Below, piece by piece: positions 52,282 to 60,311 of a stretch of 64,000 bases of DNA. Under the pieces are notes generated by a model. That model worked only from the letters and a program-made list of their open reading frames with translations, did no database searches and was not told the origin of the DNA. Positions within the stretch are counted from its first letter, which is position 1. Each line of letters begins with the position of its first letter. Source of the DNA: Oscillospiraceae bacterium (GTDB lineage: Bacteria; Bacillota; Clostridia; Oscillospirales; Ruminococcaceae). Both the position numbers and the translations under genes were made by a program. The stretch is from assembly GCA_018380115.1 (NCBI GenBank), contig JAGZUF010000005.1, forward strand, positions 62,001 to 126,000. Direction: 5' to 3'.

Positions 52282-53022
52282 ATGAAAGTGATCGTGACAA
52301 ACAGCTATGATGAATCCTGCGCTGTGGTGGCGGGCATGATCCGCGACCTGGTGAACGCGAAGCCAAACGCAAAGCTTGGCCTTGCAACGGGCGGCACGCC
52401 CGTGCCCATTTACCAGAAGCTGGCCCAGATGAACAAGGCCGGCGAGGTGGATTTTTCCGCCGTGCACACGGTGAACCTGGATGAATACTGCGGCCTGCCC
52501 GGCACGCACGACCAGAGCTACCGCTATTTTATGGACACGAACCTGTTCAACCATATCAACATCGACAAGGCAAACACCTTTGTGGCCAGCGGCATGGGCG
52601 ACCCCGAGGCCAACGCCGCCGAGCTGGAGGCCAAGGTGCGCGAGGGCGGCGCGCCCGACCTGCAGCTTTTGGGCATTGGCAACAACGGCCACATCGCCTT
52701 CAACGAGGCGAATGAGGACCACCTTGTCGCCGTGGCCCACACCGAAAAGCTGACGCAGAGCACCATCGACGCCAACGCCCGCTTCTTCGAAAAGAAGGAA
52801 GATGTGCCCACCATGGCCATTACCATGGGCATGGGCGACATCATGGCCGCCAAACAGGTGGTGCTGGTGGCAACGGGCCTTGCCAAGGTACCCGCCATCA
52901 AAGGGCTTGTGATGAACGATGAAATCACCACCAAAAACCCCTCCACCATGCTGAAGATGCACGAAAACGCCGTGGTGGTCATTGACAAAGAGCTGGCCGA
53001 CGCCGTGGGCTACAAGGCGTAA
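52282..53022 (+). CDS. nagB: Glucosamine-6-phosphate deaminase
   Basis: A 246-residue NagB of the usual length. It has the LATGGTPVPIYQKL phosphate loop, VNLDEYCGLPGTHDQSYRYFM (catalytic Asp and binding residues), and GNNGHIAFNE. It converts glucosamine-6-phosphate to fructose-6-phosphate and ammonia, linking amino sugars to glycolysis. It follows AAAAAAGGAG. No nagA or nag transporter is adjacent; only an AraC regulator lies upstream. Confidence 0.95.
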   Translation: MKVIVTNSYDESCAVVAGMIRDLVNAKPNAKLGLATGGTPVPIYQKLAQMNKAGEVDFSAVHTVNLDEYCGLPGTHDQSYRYFMDTNLFNHINIDKANTFVASGMGDPEANAAELEAKVREGGAPDLQLLGIGNNGHIAFNEANEDHLVAVAHTEKLTQSTIDANARFFEKKEDVPTMAITMGMGDIMAAKQVVLVATGLAKVPAIKGLVMNDEITTKNPSTMLKMHENAVVVIDKELADAVGYKA

Positions 53023-53101
53023 AAGAAGAGAAGGCTTTGGCAGGGGCCGCCTTATGGCATTCACAGCCGGGCAGGCCGCCCAGCACTCTTCTGCCGGTGC
53101 T

Positions 53102-53144
53102 GCGCCCCGCCGCTGTGAAAACAGCGGCGGGGCGCTTTTCTTTT
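53102..53144 (+). terminator. Terminator of nagB
   Basis: GCGCCCCGCCGCTGT pairs with ACAGCGGCGGGGCGC around GAAA, followed by TTTTCTTTT. Confidence 0.85.
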
Positions 53145-53199
53145 AGCTGGCCGTATTCTTTTCTGCATTGACGCGCTCATGGCGCTTCCCCGCTGTGCC

Positions 53200-53272
53200 T
53201 GCATATTTTCCGGGCACAGCGAAAGCGCTTTGGCATCACCGGCCTTTCGGCGGTTCTGCCTGCGATAAAGGG
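53200..53272 (+). repeat. Dispersed repeat family 2, copy C
   Basis: CATATTTTCCGGGCACAGCG, AAAGCGCTTTGGCATCACC, GGCCTTTCGGCGGTTCTGCC and ATAAAGG follow the order of copies A and B. It lies in the convergent gap between nagB and the SnoaL-like gene. Confidence 0.65.
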
Positions 53273-53310
53273 GCCCTGGCCCCGGCAAAAGCCGGGGCCA
53301 GGGCCTTTTC
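53272..53310. terminator. Terminator of the ptb-buk operon end
   Basis: GGCCCTGGCCCCGGC pairs with GCCGGGGCCAGGGCC around AAAA. It directly follows the SnoaL-like gene stop on the minus strand, with CCTTTA beyond. Confidence 0.75.
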
Positions 53311-53317
53311 TCTGCAC

Positions 53318-53929
53318 TTATGCATGCGCGCCCTGCGCCAGAAAAGCGGCGGCCCGCGCATACAGCGCCTGCACGGCGGGCGGCTGGTCGTCTCCGGGCA
53401 GCACCTCGCTGATGGAGTATCCATCCTCCTGCAGCACCTGTGCCAGGTGCCGGTAGCTCGGCCGCGCAAACGGCGGCCGGGCGGGCGGCACAGCGCACAC
53501 GGGCAGCAGGCTGTCCTGCTCATAAATGCAGTTCATCGTCACAATTTTCCACACGCCCTGCTCTTTGCGCGCCGTGTATAAAAAGCGCACCTGAGAGACA
53601 AGGTCCACCCACGTCCCGCCCATCCGGCGGCGGATATGGATGCTGCCCATCGTCACGCTGGCGGCGTGCGTGCCGTTCAGCCACACAAGGGTGTTGTTCA
53701 GCTTATGAGGCGCTTTCGCCTTCATTTTTTTCGAGGCCTCCACAAAGCCCTGCCCGCTGCCCTGATACCAGGATATCTCCACGCGGGAATCCTGCGCAAA
53801 GCAGGCCAGCATGCTGTCCCACAGGGCGTTGTCGCGGCAGAAGCGTTCATATTCCACCAGCTCCCGCACACGGAATTTTTCCAGCATGTCCTCCGCGCTT
53901 TCTGTGCGCGGCATATCGAAAAAGCCCAT
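53318..53929 (-). CDS. SnoaL-like/NTF2-family protein
   Basis: A 203-residue protein. The first 130 residues show the cone-like NTF2 fold pattern of the SnoaL family: ERFCRDNALWDSMLACFAQDSRVEISWYQG, then the MGSIHIRRR and VRFLYTARKEQGVWKIV strands. The C-terminal 60 residues are extra. The ATG at 53929 has GGAGG at 5-nt spacing. It lies 54 nt after the phosphate butyryltransferase gene, at the end of the ptb-buk operon. Substrate is unknown. Confidence 0.72.
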   Translation of the reverse strand: MGFFDMPRTESAEDMLEKFRVRELVEYERFCRDNALWDSMLACFAQDSRVEISWYQGSGQGFVEASKKMKAKAPHKLNNTLVWLNGTHAASVTMGSIHIRRRMGGTWVDLVSQVRFLYTARKEQGVWKIVTMNCIYEQDSLLPVCAVPPARPPFARPSYRHLAQVLQEDGYSISEVLPGDDQPPAVQALYARAAAFLAQGAHA

Positions 53930-53982
53930 CATTTCCTCCATTCAAAACGGCGCCCGGCCAAAGCGCGCGGGCGCCGCATCTG

Positions 53983-54888
53983 TTACAGTGCGTTCAGCAG
54001 CGACATCAAAATGCCGTGATACTTGTTTTCCGGCGTGTCGGTGCGGCTGGTGGCTATCACCGGCGTGGTGGTGCCAAGCAGCACACCGGCCGAGCGAAGG
54101 CCCGCAAAGAACGTAATGCTCTTTGTGAAAATATTGCCCGCGCACAGCTCCGGCATCACCAGAATATCGGCGCTGCCTGCGGCGGGGTCCGTCACACCCT
54201 TATGGCGCGCCGCCTGCAAGGAGACGGCGTTGTCCAGCCCCAGCGGGCCGCCCACGATGCAGCCGGGCAGCTCGCCGTTCAGGCATGCCTGTTTCAGCGC
54301 GGCAGCCTCCACCGTGCTGGGTATTTTGGGGTTCACCACCTCCACGGCGCTCACCACCGCCACCTTCGGGCACTCACAGCCCAGCCTGTGCGCAAAGCGC
54401 ACGGCATTTTCCACAATTTTTTTCTTCTGCTGCACATCGGGCGCAATGTTGATGGCGCAGTCTGTAATTTGGAACATGCGGCCCTCTTTCGTCCATTCCA
54501 CCAAGGTGGACTGGCTCAAAAGCCCGCCCTGCGGCAGCAGGCCCATGTGCTTATCCAGCACGGCGTGCATATAAGCGGAGGTTTGCAGCAGGCCCTTCAT
54601 GGGCATGTCCGCCTTGCCCTCATGCACCATGGCCACGGCGCGGCGGGCGTTCTCCTCCTCTGTTTCACAGGCTATCAGCTCATAGCCGTCCTGCGGCTCG
54701 TCCATGCTGCGCAGCAGGGACGCTATTTCGTCCACCCGGCCCAGCAGGGCGGCTGTCACCAGCCCCTTGCGCTTTGCGTGCACCACTGCCTCCAGCGAGT
54801 AGGAATCGTGCGCGCCCGTCAGGGCAATGCGCTTTTTCACGCCGCTGCTCAGAATGTGGCGCTCTATTTCATCAAATGTGCGAAACAC
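53983..54888 (-). CDS. ptb: Phosphate butyryltransferase (phosphotransacylase family)
   Basis: A 301-residue enzyme of the PTA/PTB fold. It shows RIALTGAHDSYSLEAV at the N-terminus, ADMPMKGLLQTSAYMHAVLD, and the C-terminal DILVMPELCAGNIFTKSI and VLLGTTTPVIATSRTDT segments. It transfers the butyryl group between CoA and phosphate; branched acyl groups are possible. It is followed upstream on the same strand by butyrate kinase, the classical ptb-buk arrangement for making or using butyrate with ATP formation. Confidence 0.9.
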   Translation of the reverse strand: MFRTFDEIERHILSSGVKKRIALTGAHDSYSLEAVVHAKRKGLVTAALLGRVDEIASLLRSMDEPQDGYELIACETEEENARRAVAMVHEGKADMPMKGLLQTSAYMHAVLDKHMGLLPQGGLLSQSTLVEWTKEGRMFQITDCAINIAPDVQQKKKIVENAVRFAHRLGCECPKVAVVSAVEVVNPKIPSTVEAAALKQACLNGELPGCIVGGPLGLDNAVSLQAARHKGVTDPAAGSADILVMPELCAGNIFTKSITFFAGLRSAGVLLGTTTPVIATSRTDTPENKYHGILMSLLNAL

Positions 54889-54902
54889 TCGGTCTCCCCC
54901 TT

Positions 54903-55988
54903 TTATAATTCTTTCACAGGCTCAAGCCCAAGCAGTGCGCGGCAGGCCGCCTGCCCCAGCGCCTGCATTTCCAGCTCGCCAGGGTACACCTTTACCGGCG
55001 CCAGAAAACCTACCTGCCTGCGCAGGGCTGCCGCCGCATATTCTGAGTGCGCCATGCCGCCCGTCAGCAAAATGGCGTCCACATGGCCGCATAGCACGGC
55101 CGCCATGGCGCCGGCCTCCTTCGCCACCTGGTACAGCATGGCGTCGCACACCTCTTTGGCGCGGGCGTCGCCCGCGGCGATGCGCCTTTCCACCTCGCGC
55201 AAATCGGTCTCGCCCAGGTGGGCCTTCAGCCCGCCTTCGCCCGTCACGCGGCGGCGCATTTCCGCATGCGTATAGCGCCCGCTGTAGCACATGTCTATCA
55301 AATCGCCCGCGGGCAATGTGCCGCTTCGGTTGCTGGCAAAGGGGCCGTCGCCGTCCAGGCCGTTGTTCGCGTCCACCATTTTGCCGTGCCGGTGCGCCAC
55401 CACGCTGATGCCGCCGCCCATATGGATAACAATGAGGTTCAGCTCTTCATAGGGCCGGCCTGCGTCCTGGGCAAAGCGGCGGGCCGTGGCCTTCTGGTTC
55501 AGCGTCTGCATACGGCTTTTCCGCGTTATCTCCGGCAGGCCGGTGTAGCGGGCCAGCGGGCTGAATTCGTCGATGGTGGGCGGGTCTACGCTGAAGGCAG
55601 GCACGCGCCCGCCCGCAAGGCGCCACGCCACGCGCGGGGCCAGGTCGCCCGGATGATGGCCGTACTTTTCGCTGGCGGATTGCTCCAGCAGCTTGGGCGT
55701 GATGCGGTATACCCCGCCTGTCACCGGCTGGGTGTGCCCGCCCCACGCCACAAAGGCGTCCATGTCAGAGGGGCGGATGCCGTTCTGCTGCAAAAAGCCC
55801 GCCACCGCATTCAGGCGGTATTCCTCCTGAGCCCAGAAGGTGGGGAACTGCTCCAGCTCCTTTGCAGGGTGTGCAAGCGTGCTGGACGCCCTGCATACAT
55901 CGTTTTCAAAATAGGCCAGCTTGCTGGAGGTAGAGCCAAAGTTCAGCGCCAAAATGCGGTACACCTTTTTTTCCATGCCTTTATTCAT
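54903..55988 (-). CDS. buk: Butyrate kinase
   Basis: A 361-residue acetokinase-family enzyme with the adenosine-phosphate loop ILALNFGSTSSKLAYF, WGGHTQPVTGGVYRI, VIHMGGGISVVAHRHGKMVD, and the C-terminal AILLTGGMAHSEYAA. These are the family motifs, and the length fits Buk rather than acetate kinase (about 400). It makes ATP from butyryl phosphate. The ATG at 55988 has GGAGG at 4-nt spacing and overlaps the acyltransferase stop by 4 nt. Confidence 0.93.
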   Translation of the reverse strand: MNKGMEKKVYRILALNFGSTSSKLAYFENDVCRASSTLAHPAKELEQFPTFWAQEEYRLNAVAGFLQQNGIRPSDMDAFVAWGGHTQPVTGGVYRITPKLLEQSASEKYGHHPGDLAPRVAWRLAGGRVPAFSVDPPTIDEFSPLARYTGLPEITRKSRMQTLNQKATARRFAQDAGRPYEELNLIVIHMGGGISVVAHRHGKMVDANNGLDGDGPFASNRSGTLPAGDLIDMCYSGRYTHAEMRRRVTGEGGLKAHLGETDLREVERRIAAGDARAKEVCDAMLYQVAKEAGAMAAVLCGHVDAILLTGGMAHSEYAAAALRRQVGFLAPVKVYPGELEMQALGQAACRALLGLEPVKEL

Positions 55989-57202
55989 GCGGCCTCCATC
56001 TCTTTTTTTGCCTGCTCGCGCGTATACCAGGGCTTGCTCTTCAGCCAGGGCATCAGCACCTTTTCTTCAAACTTCATCACAAGATAACCCAGCACGATGC
56101 TGACAGCCAGCGTGATGAAATAGGCGGGCGTTACTTTGCCTGCGTTCTGCTCGTAAGTGCCGGGGCGGCAGCCCATGGCCAGGAAAACAAACGTCATGAC
56201 GGGGTAATGTATCATGTAAATATACATGGCCATGCGCCCCGGTGTGCGCCATATTTTGCTGGAGAAAATGGGGCAGCGCGTGACGGCGTCCACATTCAAA
56301 AGGCACAGAAAGCTGAATACCGTGGTGTAGAAGAAGGTGGCGCCCCACCCGATGCTGAATGCCTGGCCGATGGGCGAGGCAGTGGATACCCACGATTTGA
56401 AGAACACCACCGCCATGCAGAACGCCTGCGCCGCGGCCATCAGCAGCTTCATCCCGCGGGACCACTCTTTCCCTTTCAGGTTGTCGCAGGCCACCCACAG
56501 CAGCACACCGATGGAAAGGCCGCAGAACATGTGCAGAAGCCCGCTGGCCACCGCAAACTCGCCCGCAGTGAGAAATTTGTTCCACATGGGCATGTTGTCT
56601 GTCAGGTAGGAGGAGCCGTAGAACAGCACGATGGTGACGGGGGCTATCCAGCCGGTGAAGTGGCGGTCGTGCCTTGCCAGCAGGTAATACACCGCATAGC
56701 CGCACAGAAAAATGCCGGACATGAACCACAGCGGGCCTGCCGTGGTGACGGCGGAAATGCCCTTTTCCGCCACAGAGCCCATGACGGTGTTGCCGTAAAA
56801 GCCGCCTATCTGAAGGCCGAATATTTCCGTGACGCCGTTAATCAGGTACATCACGCCGCCCATGGCCGGAATGCCGAACCACATGCAGTTTGCCACAATG
56901 CACGCAACCGTCACAGCAATAAACAGCGGCAGCAGCGAGAGAAGGCGCGCCTTCAGGTAATTCCACGCCTGGCGGCTGGGCGGCACCTGCGCCGTCAGGC
57001 CCTTTGCCTGCTGCTTTTTGAAATGGCCCATCAGGAAATAGCCGGAGAAGGCCATAAAGGGAATGATAACGTCAAAGCCGTTTGCAAAGCTGGGCGTGCC
57101 GCCCATGCGCACGGGCCCCAGAATAAACACATGCAGCAGCACAAAGTTCACCGCAAACATAAAGCGGAAAAACTCTATGGTATAATTTCTTTCTTGTTTC
57201 AC
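55985..57202 (-). CDS. Acyltransferase 3 family membrane protein (GTG start)
   Basis: A 405-residue polytopic protein of the OafA/YrhL-like acyltransferase family: IEFFRFMFAVNFVLLHVF at the start, PFMAFSGYFLMGHFKKQ, about ten hydrophobic segments, and AYFITLAVSIVLGYLVMKF near the end. Such proteins O-acylate surface sugars or peptidoglycan using acyl donors from the cytoplasm. The GTG at 57202 has GGGAGG at 7-nt spacing, better than the ATG at 57223. It overlaps buk by 4 nt, so it is first in an operon with butyrate kinase and phosphate butyryltransferase. Confidence 0.85.
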   Translation of the reverse strand: MKQERNYTIEFFRFMFAVNFVLLHVFILGPVRMGGTPSFANGFDVIIPFMAFSGYFLMGHFKKQQAKGLTAQVPPSRQAWNYLKARLLSLLPLFIAVTVACIVANCMWFGIPAMGGVMYLINGVTEIFGLQIGGFYGNTVMGSVAEKGISAVTTAGPLWFMSGIFLCGYAVYYLLARHDRHFTGWIAPVTIVLFYGSSYLTDNMPMWNKFLTAGEFAVASGLLHMFCGLSIGVLLWVACDNLKGKEWSRGMKLLMAAAQAFCMAVVFFKSWVSTASPIGQAFSIGWGATFFYTTVFSFLCLLNVDAVTRCPIFSSKIWRTPGRMAMYIYMIHYPVMTFVFLAMGCRPGTYEQNAGKVTPAYFITLAVSIVLGYLVMKFEEKVLMPWLKSKPWYTREQAKKEMEAA

Positions 57203-57454
57203 AATGTTTCCTCCCAGATACATTTCTTCATGGTAAATGCTTTCAGGTTTTGAAGGTTGTTTTGCAAAGCGCGCTTTTTCTGCTTTCCACTTAACACTTT
57301 TTCAAGTGAAATGTCAAGATTTTCGCTTTATATCCGGCTTTTTTCTATTTTGTCCATAAAACTTCCGCGCCCGCCATGGCAAAACCGCGCAAAAAATGGC
57401 CCTGTTTTGTTTCCGCTGTGCAAACGTCTTTTGTTGTTTTATAATAAACGGCAC

Positions 57455-57483
57455 TTGGAAACGCCCCGCCCGTATGCTATACT
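57455..57483 (+). promoter_or_regulatory. Promoter of the IclR gene
   Basis: TTGGAA (57455-57460), 17-bp spacer, TATACT (57478-57483) with TGC before it (extended -10). The divergent gap 57203-57454 is AT-rich and holds no gene. Confidence 0.65.
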
Positions 57484-57522
57484 GAAAAAAACAGCGCGCC
57501 GCGCGCACAAAGGAGGGGCCCC

Positions 57523-58326
57523 ATGCAGCCAGGAAAAGAAAAAAAGCCGTACCTGTTAAGCTCTGTAAACAACGCTCTGAAAATACTGGACCTTTTGAGC
57601 GTGCGCGACAACATCGGCGTTGCCGAAATAAGCCGCCTGCTGAAGCTGGACAAGGCCAGCGTGTTCAAAATGCTTTATACGCTGGAGCATCGCGATTATG
57701 TCATTAAAACAGCCGATGCCAAATACCGCCTTGGCATCAAATTCACCAACTACGGCAACCTTGTGGCCGAACGGCAGACGGTGGCCGATGTGGCCGCGCC
57801 CTATCTGGCGCGACTTCAGGCCGCCACGGGCGAAACCGTGTGCCTCAGCACGCTGAACACGAACGGGCGCGTCATCGTCACACACCTGATAGAGGGCAGC
57901 GAGCCCGGGCATATTGCCGCCCGCGTGGGCTATGAGATGGACGCGCACAGCAATGCCAACGGCAAGCTGCTGCTGGCAAACCTGTCCAGTGAAATGCAGG
58001 CGTCCATTCTGAAAAAGCTGGCGCTTGTCCCCCACACGCCGTACACCATCACAGACAGGGCTGCGTTTCAAAGCCAGCTGGACGTTCTGCGCGGCCAGCT
58101 TATTGTAGAGCAGCAGCAGGAGGATATTCTGGGCCACAGCGACATGGCCGCGCCCGTGTTCGACCATCTGGGCGCCTGCTGCTGCGCTGTAAGCATCGTG
58201 TGCAGCACGGCGCGCATGGATGAATTTCAGGGCACCTACCGCCGCCTTCTGCTGCGCACCGCCGAGGATATTTCAAAAAAAATGGGCTACTACGGCGCAT
58301 GGAACTGGTTTCCCAACGGGCCCTGA
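57523..58326 (+). CDS. IclR family transcriptional regulator
   Basis: A 267-residue regulator. The N-terminal winged helix is ALKILDLLSVRDNIGVAEISRLLKLDKASVFKMLYTLE (about 17-54). The C-terminal IclR effector domain includes GETVCLSTLNTNGRVIVTHL and the NANGKLLLAN segment. GGAGG lies 7 nt before the ATG. It is divergent from the acyltransferase-buk-ptb operon and is the likely regulator, perhaps responding to a fermentation or aromatic acid. Confidence 0.92.
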   Translation: MQPGKEKKPYLLSSVNNALKILDLLSVRDNIGVAEISRLLKLDKASVFKMLYTLEHRDYVIKTADAKYRLGIKFTNYGNLVAERQTVADVAAPYLARLQAATGETVCLSTLNTNGRVIVTHLIEGSEPGHIAARVGYEMDAHSNANGKLLLANLSSEMQASILKKLALVPHTPYTITDRAAFQSQLDVLRGQLIVEQQQEDILGHSDMAAPVFDHLGACCCAVSIVCSTARMDEFQGTYRRLLLRTAEDISKKMGYYGAWNWFPNGP

Positions 58327-58338
58327 CGGCGCCGCACA

Positions 58339-58379
58339 CAGAAAAGGGCGCACCCTGCGGGTGCGCCCTTTTTATCATG
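58339..58379. terminator. Bidirectional terminator between IclR and aminopeptidase genes
   Basis: AAAAGGGCGCACCC pairs with GGGTGCGCCCTTTTT around TGC. Runs of A and T flank it on both sides. Confidence 0.8.
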
Positions 58380-58407
58380 GTTTGTTGCAGCACAGCGGGC
58401 CGCGCGC

Positions 58408-59640
58408 TTAAAACGCCCAGTTCCCGTTTTGGAACACGGGCACCTGCGTGCCATCGGCCTTGATGCCGGTGATGGAAAGGTCCGGCGTGCCCAGCATGAA
58501 GTCCACATGCGTGGCCGAACGGTTCACGCCGTGCTGCTCCAGCTCTTCCTCGCTCATTTCGCGGCCGCCGCGGATGGCGTCGCCGAAGCCCTTGCCCAGC
58601 GCGAAATGGCACGAGGCGTTTTCGTCGAACAGCGTGCTGTAAAACAGGATGCCCATGCGGCTGATGGGCGAGGCTACCGGAATAAGCGCACATTCGCCCA
58701 AATGGCGCGCGCCCTCGTCCGTCTCGATGATGGCCTTCAGCGCGTCATAGCCCTTTGCGGCGGAAAAGCTGGTGACGCGTCCGTTCTGGAAGGTAATGGA
58801 GAAATCGTCTATCAGGCTGCCGCCGTGGTTCAGCGGCATGGCTGAATGCACCGTGCCATCCACCCTGTCCTTGTCGGGCGAGGTGTAAATTTCCTCGGTG
58901 GGCATGTTGCAGAACTGCCAGCGGCCGTCCGCCAGCTCGTTTCCGCCGCCGCACCAAACATGGTTTTTGGGCAGGCCCACCGTGATGTCGGTGCCCGCGC
59001 TGTTTTTGTAGTGCAGGGCGCTGAACTGCTGCCCGTTCAGCCATGCGGCGCGCGTGCGGAACGACTTCTGGTGTTCGCGCCATGCGGCCACGGGGTCCGG
59101 CCCGTCGGCGCGGGCGGCCTTGAAAATGGCCTGCCACAGCGCCTGCACCGCCTCCTCCTGCGGCAGATGGGGGAACACCGCCTTTGCCCACTTGGGGCTG
59201 GCCGCGCCCACAATGCTCCACGCCACCCGGCCCGTCTCCATGCCCAAATAGAAGGCGTGGCAGTCGCGGTAGGCGGCCTTGCGGCGCTCGGCGCGCAGGG
59301 TGGGGTTTATGCCTGCCATGGCGTACGGGTCGCCTGAGGTAATGCTAAGCAGGGCGCCGCCGCGCTCGGCCAGGCCGTTTTCCAGCACGGCGCGCCATGC
59401 GGGCGTCTGCTGAAACACCTCCATGCCTGCGTTTTCATATTCCAGACGCGTGGTGGCCTCGTCGCTCCACATCACGGTAACGCTTTTCGCGCCCGCCGCC
59501 CAGGCGTGCTTTGCCGCAAGGCGCACAAGGGGCGCGGCCTCCAAGTCTGCCTCTATCAGCACCTCCTGCCCCTGCTGCACGTTCAGCCCCGCGCGCACCA
59601 CAAGCTCTGCATATTTATCAAGCTGTGCTTCAAAGTTCAT
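58408..59640 (-). CDS. M29 family aminopeptidase (AmpS/PepS-like)
   Basis: A 410-residue metallopeptidase of the M29 family. It has VVRAGLNVQQGQEVLI at the N-terminus, NMPTEEIYTSPDKDRVDGTVH (metal-ligand Glu region), FSAAKGYDAL and the C-terminal HVDFMLGTPDLSITGI. Two cobalt or zinc ions remove N-terminal residues from peptides. The ATG at 59640 has AAGGAG at 7-nt spacing; another ATG at 59646 is too close. It is monocistronic and downstream of nothing on its strand. Confidence 0.93.
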   Translation of the reverse strand: MNFEAQLDKYAELVVRAGLNVQQGQEVLIEADLEAAPLVRLAAKHAWAAGAKSVTVMWSDEATTRLEYENAGMEVFQQTPAWRAVLENGLAERGGALLSITSGDPYAMAGINPTLRAERRKAAYRDCHAFYLGMETGRVAWSIVGAASPKWAKAVFPHLPQEEAVQALWQAIFKAARADGPDPVAAWREHQKSFRTRAAWLNGQQFSALHYKNSAGTDITVGLPKNHVWCGGGNELADGRWQFCNMPTEEIYTSPDKDRVDGTVHSAMPLNHGGSLIDDFSITFQNGRVTSFSAAKGYDALKAIIETDEGARHLGECALIPVASPISRMGILFYSTLFDENASCHFALGKGFGDAIRGGREMSEEELEQHGVNRSATHVDFMLGTPDLSITGIKADGTQVPVFQNGNWAF

Positions 59641-59708
59641 ATTCATTCTCCTTCCTGCCGCCCGGCACAGGCCCAAACGGCCCGCGGCCCGGCGGCCTTT
59701 CTGCCTCT

Positions 59709-59744
59709 GGCATAACTATAACACAACAGCTATCGTTATGCCAA
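59709..59744 (-). promoter_or_regulatory. Aminopeptidase promoter overlapped by an inverted repeat
   Basis: Minus strand TTGGCA (59739-59744), 18-bp spacer, TATAGT (59715-59720). The repeat GGCATAAC (59709-59716) / GTTATGCC (59735-59742) covers both hexamers, so a dimeric regulator bound to both arms could block or reshape the promoter. The rest of the gap to 59933 holds no gene. Confidence 0.55.
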
Positions 59745-59933
59745 GGGGCGTCTTTTCTTTTGCCGTGAGGCGCCGCTTTTTCCCGCCTTCGGCGCGGGCG
59801 GCCCGCCTGTGCTTCAGGGTGCGGCACAGCGCCAGCCTACCTTATTATATATATAACGGCCGGCACAGCGCCTGCAAAAAGGCCGTTTTTGCCCTTTTTC
59901 GGGGAAAGGCGGCAAAAAGCGCGCCCTTTTCTC

Positions 59934-59962
59934 TTGACACCCCGCCCGGCGGCGCGTAAACT
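59934..59962 (+). promoter_or_regulatory. Promoter of the feo operon
   Basis: TTGACA (59934-59939), 17-bp spacer, TAAACT (59957-59962). The transcription start would lie at about 59969, at the left edge of the operator-like box. Confidence 0.75.
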
Positions 59963-59975
59963 GAAAGACAGATTG

Positions 59976-59994
59976 TTAGGTTAAGCTAACACAA
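59976..59994 (+). promoter_or_regulatory. DtxR/IdeR-like iron box
   Basis: TTAGGTTAAGCTAACACAA matches the established DtxR/IdeR consensus TTAGGTTAGGCTAACCTAA at 16 of 19 positions. It sits just past the feo promoter's -10, where bound repressor would block transcription. It indicates iron repression by a DtxR-family protein and not Fur. Confidence 0.75.
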
Positions 59995-60062
59995 TGCACA
60001 GCGCCCGCGCCCGGCCAAACGGCCCGGCGGCGCGGGCAGGTACGGAAGGGACGGCAGAAAAC

Positions 60063-60311
60063 ATGACACTGGCACAGCTTCCCGTTGGGCAAAGCGCGCG
60101 CATTGCGGCGGTGGGCGGCGAGGGCGCGCTGCGCCGCAGGCTGCTTGATATGGGCCTTACGCCCGGCACCGCGGTGATGGTGCGCAAAATTGCCCCCATG
60201 GGGGACCCCATTGAGCTGCACCTGCGCGGCTACGAGCTTACCCTGCGCCTGGAGGACGCGCAGAATATCACGCTGGGCGATGCCCCGCAGGGCGGGGAGG
60301 CGCGCGGCTGA
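60063..60311 (+). CDS. feoA: Ferrous iron transport protein FeoA
   Basis: An 82-residue SH3-like protein with LAQLPVGQSARIAAV at the start, RRRLLDMGLTPGTAVMV, and PIELHLRGYELTLRLEDA. This is the complete FeoA family pattern. It assists FeoB at the cytoplasmic face. Its stop shares a base with the feoB start (TGATG). Confidence 0.93.
   Translation: MTLAQLPVGQSARIAAVGGEGALRRRLLDMGLTPGTAVMVRKIAPMGDPIELHLRGYELTLRLEDAQNITLGDAPQGGEARG

Noticed and set aside
53221..53234. A CcpA cre-like palindrome (GAAAGCGCTTT)
   Set aside because: It lies inside repeat family 2, downstream of genes in a convergent gap, and other copies of the repeat do not keep the cre consensus.
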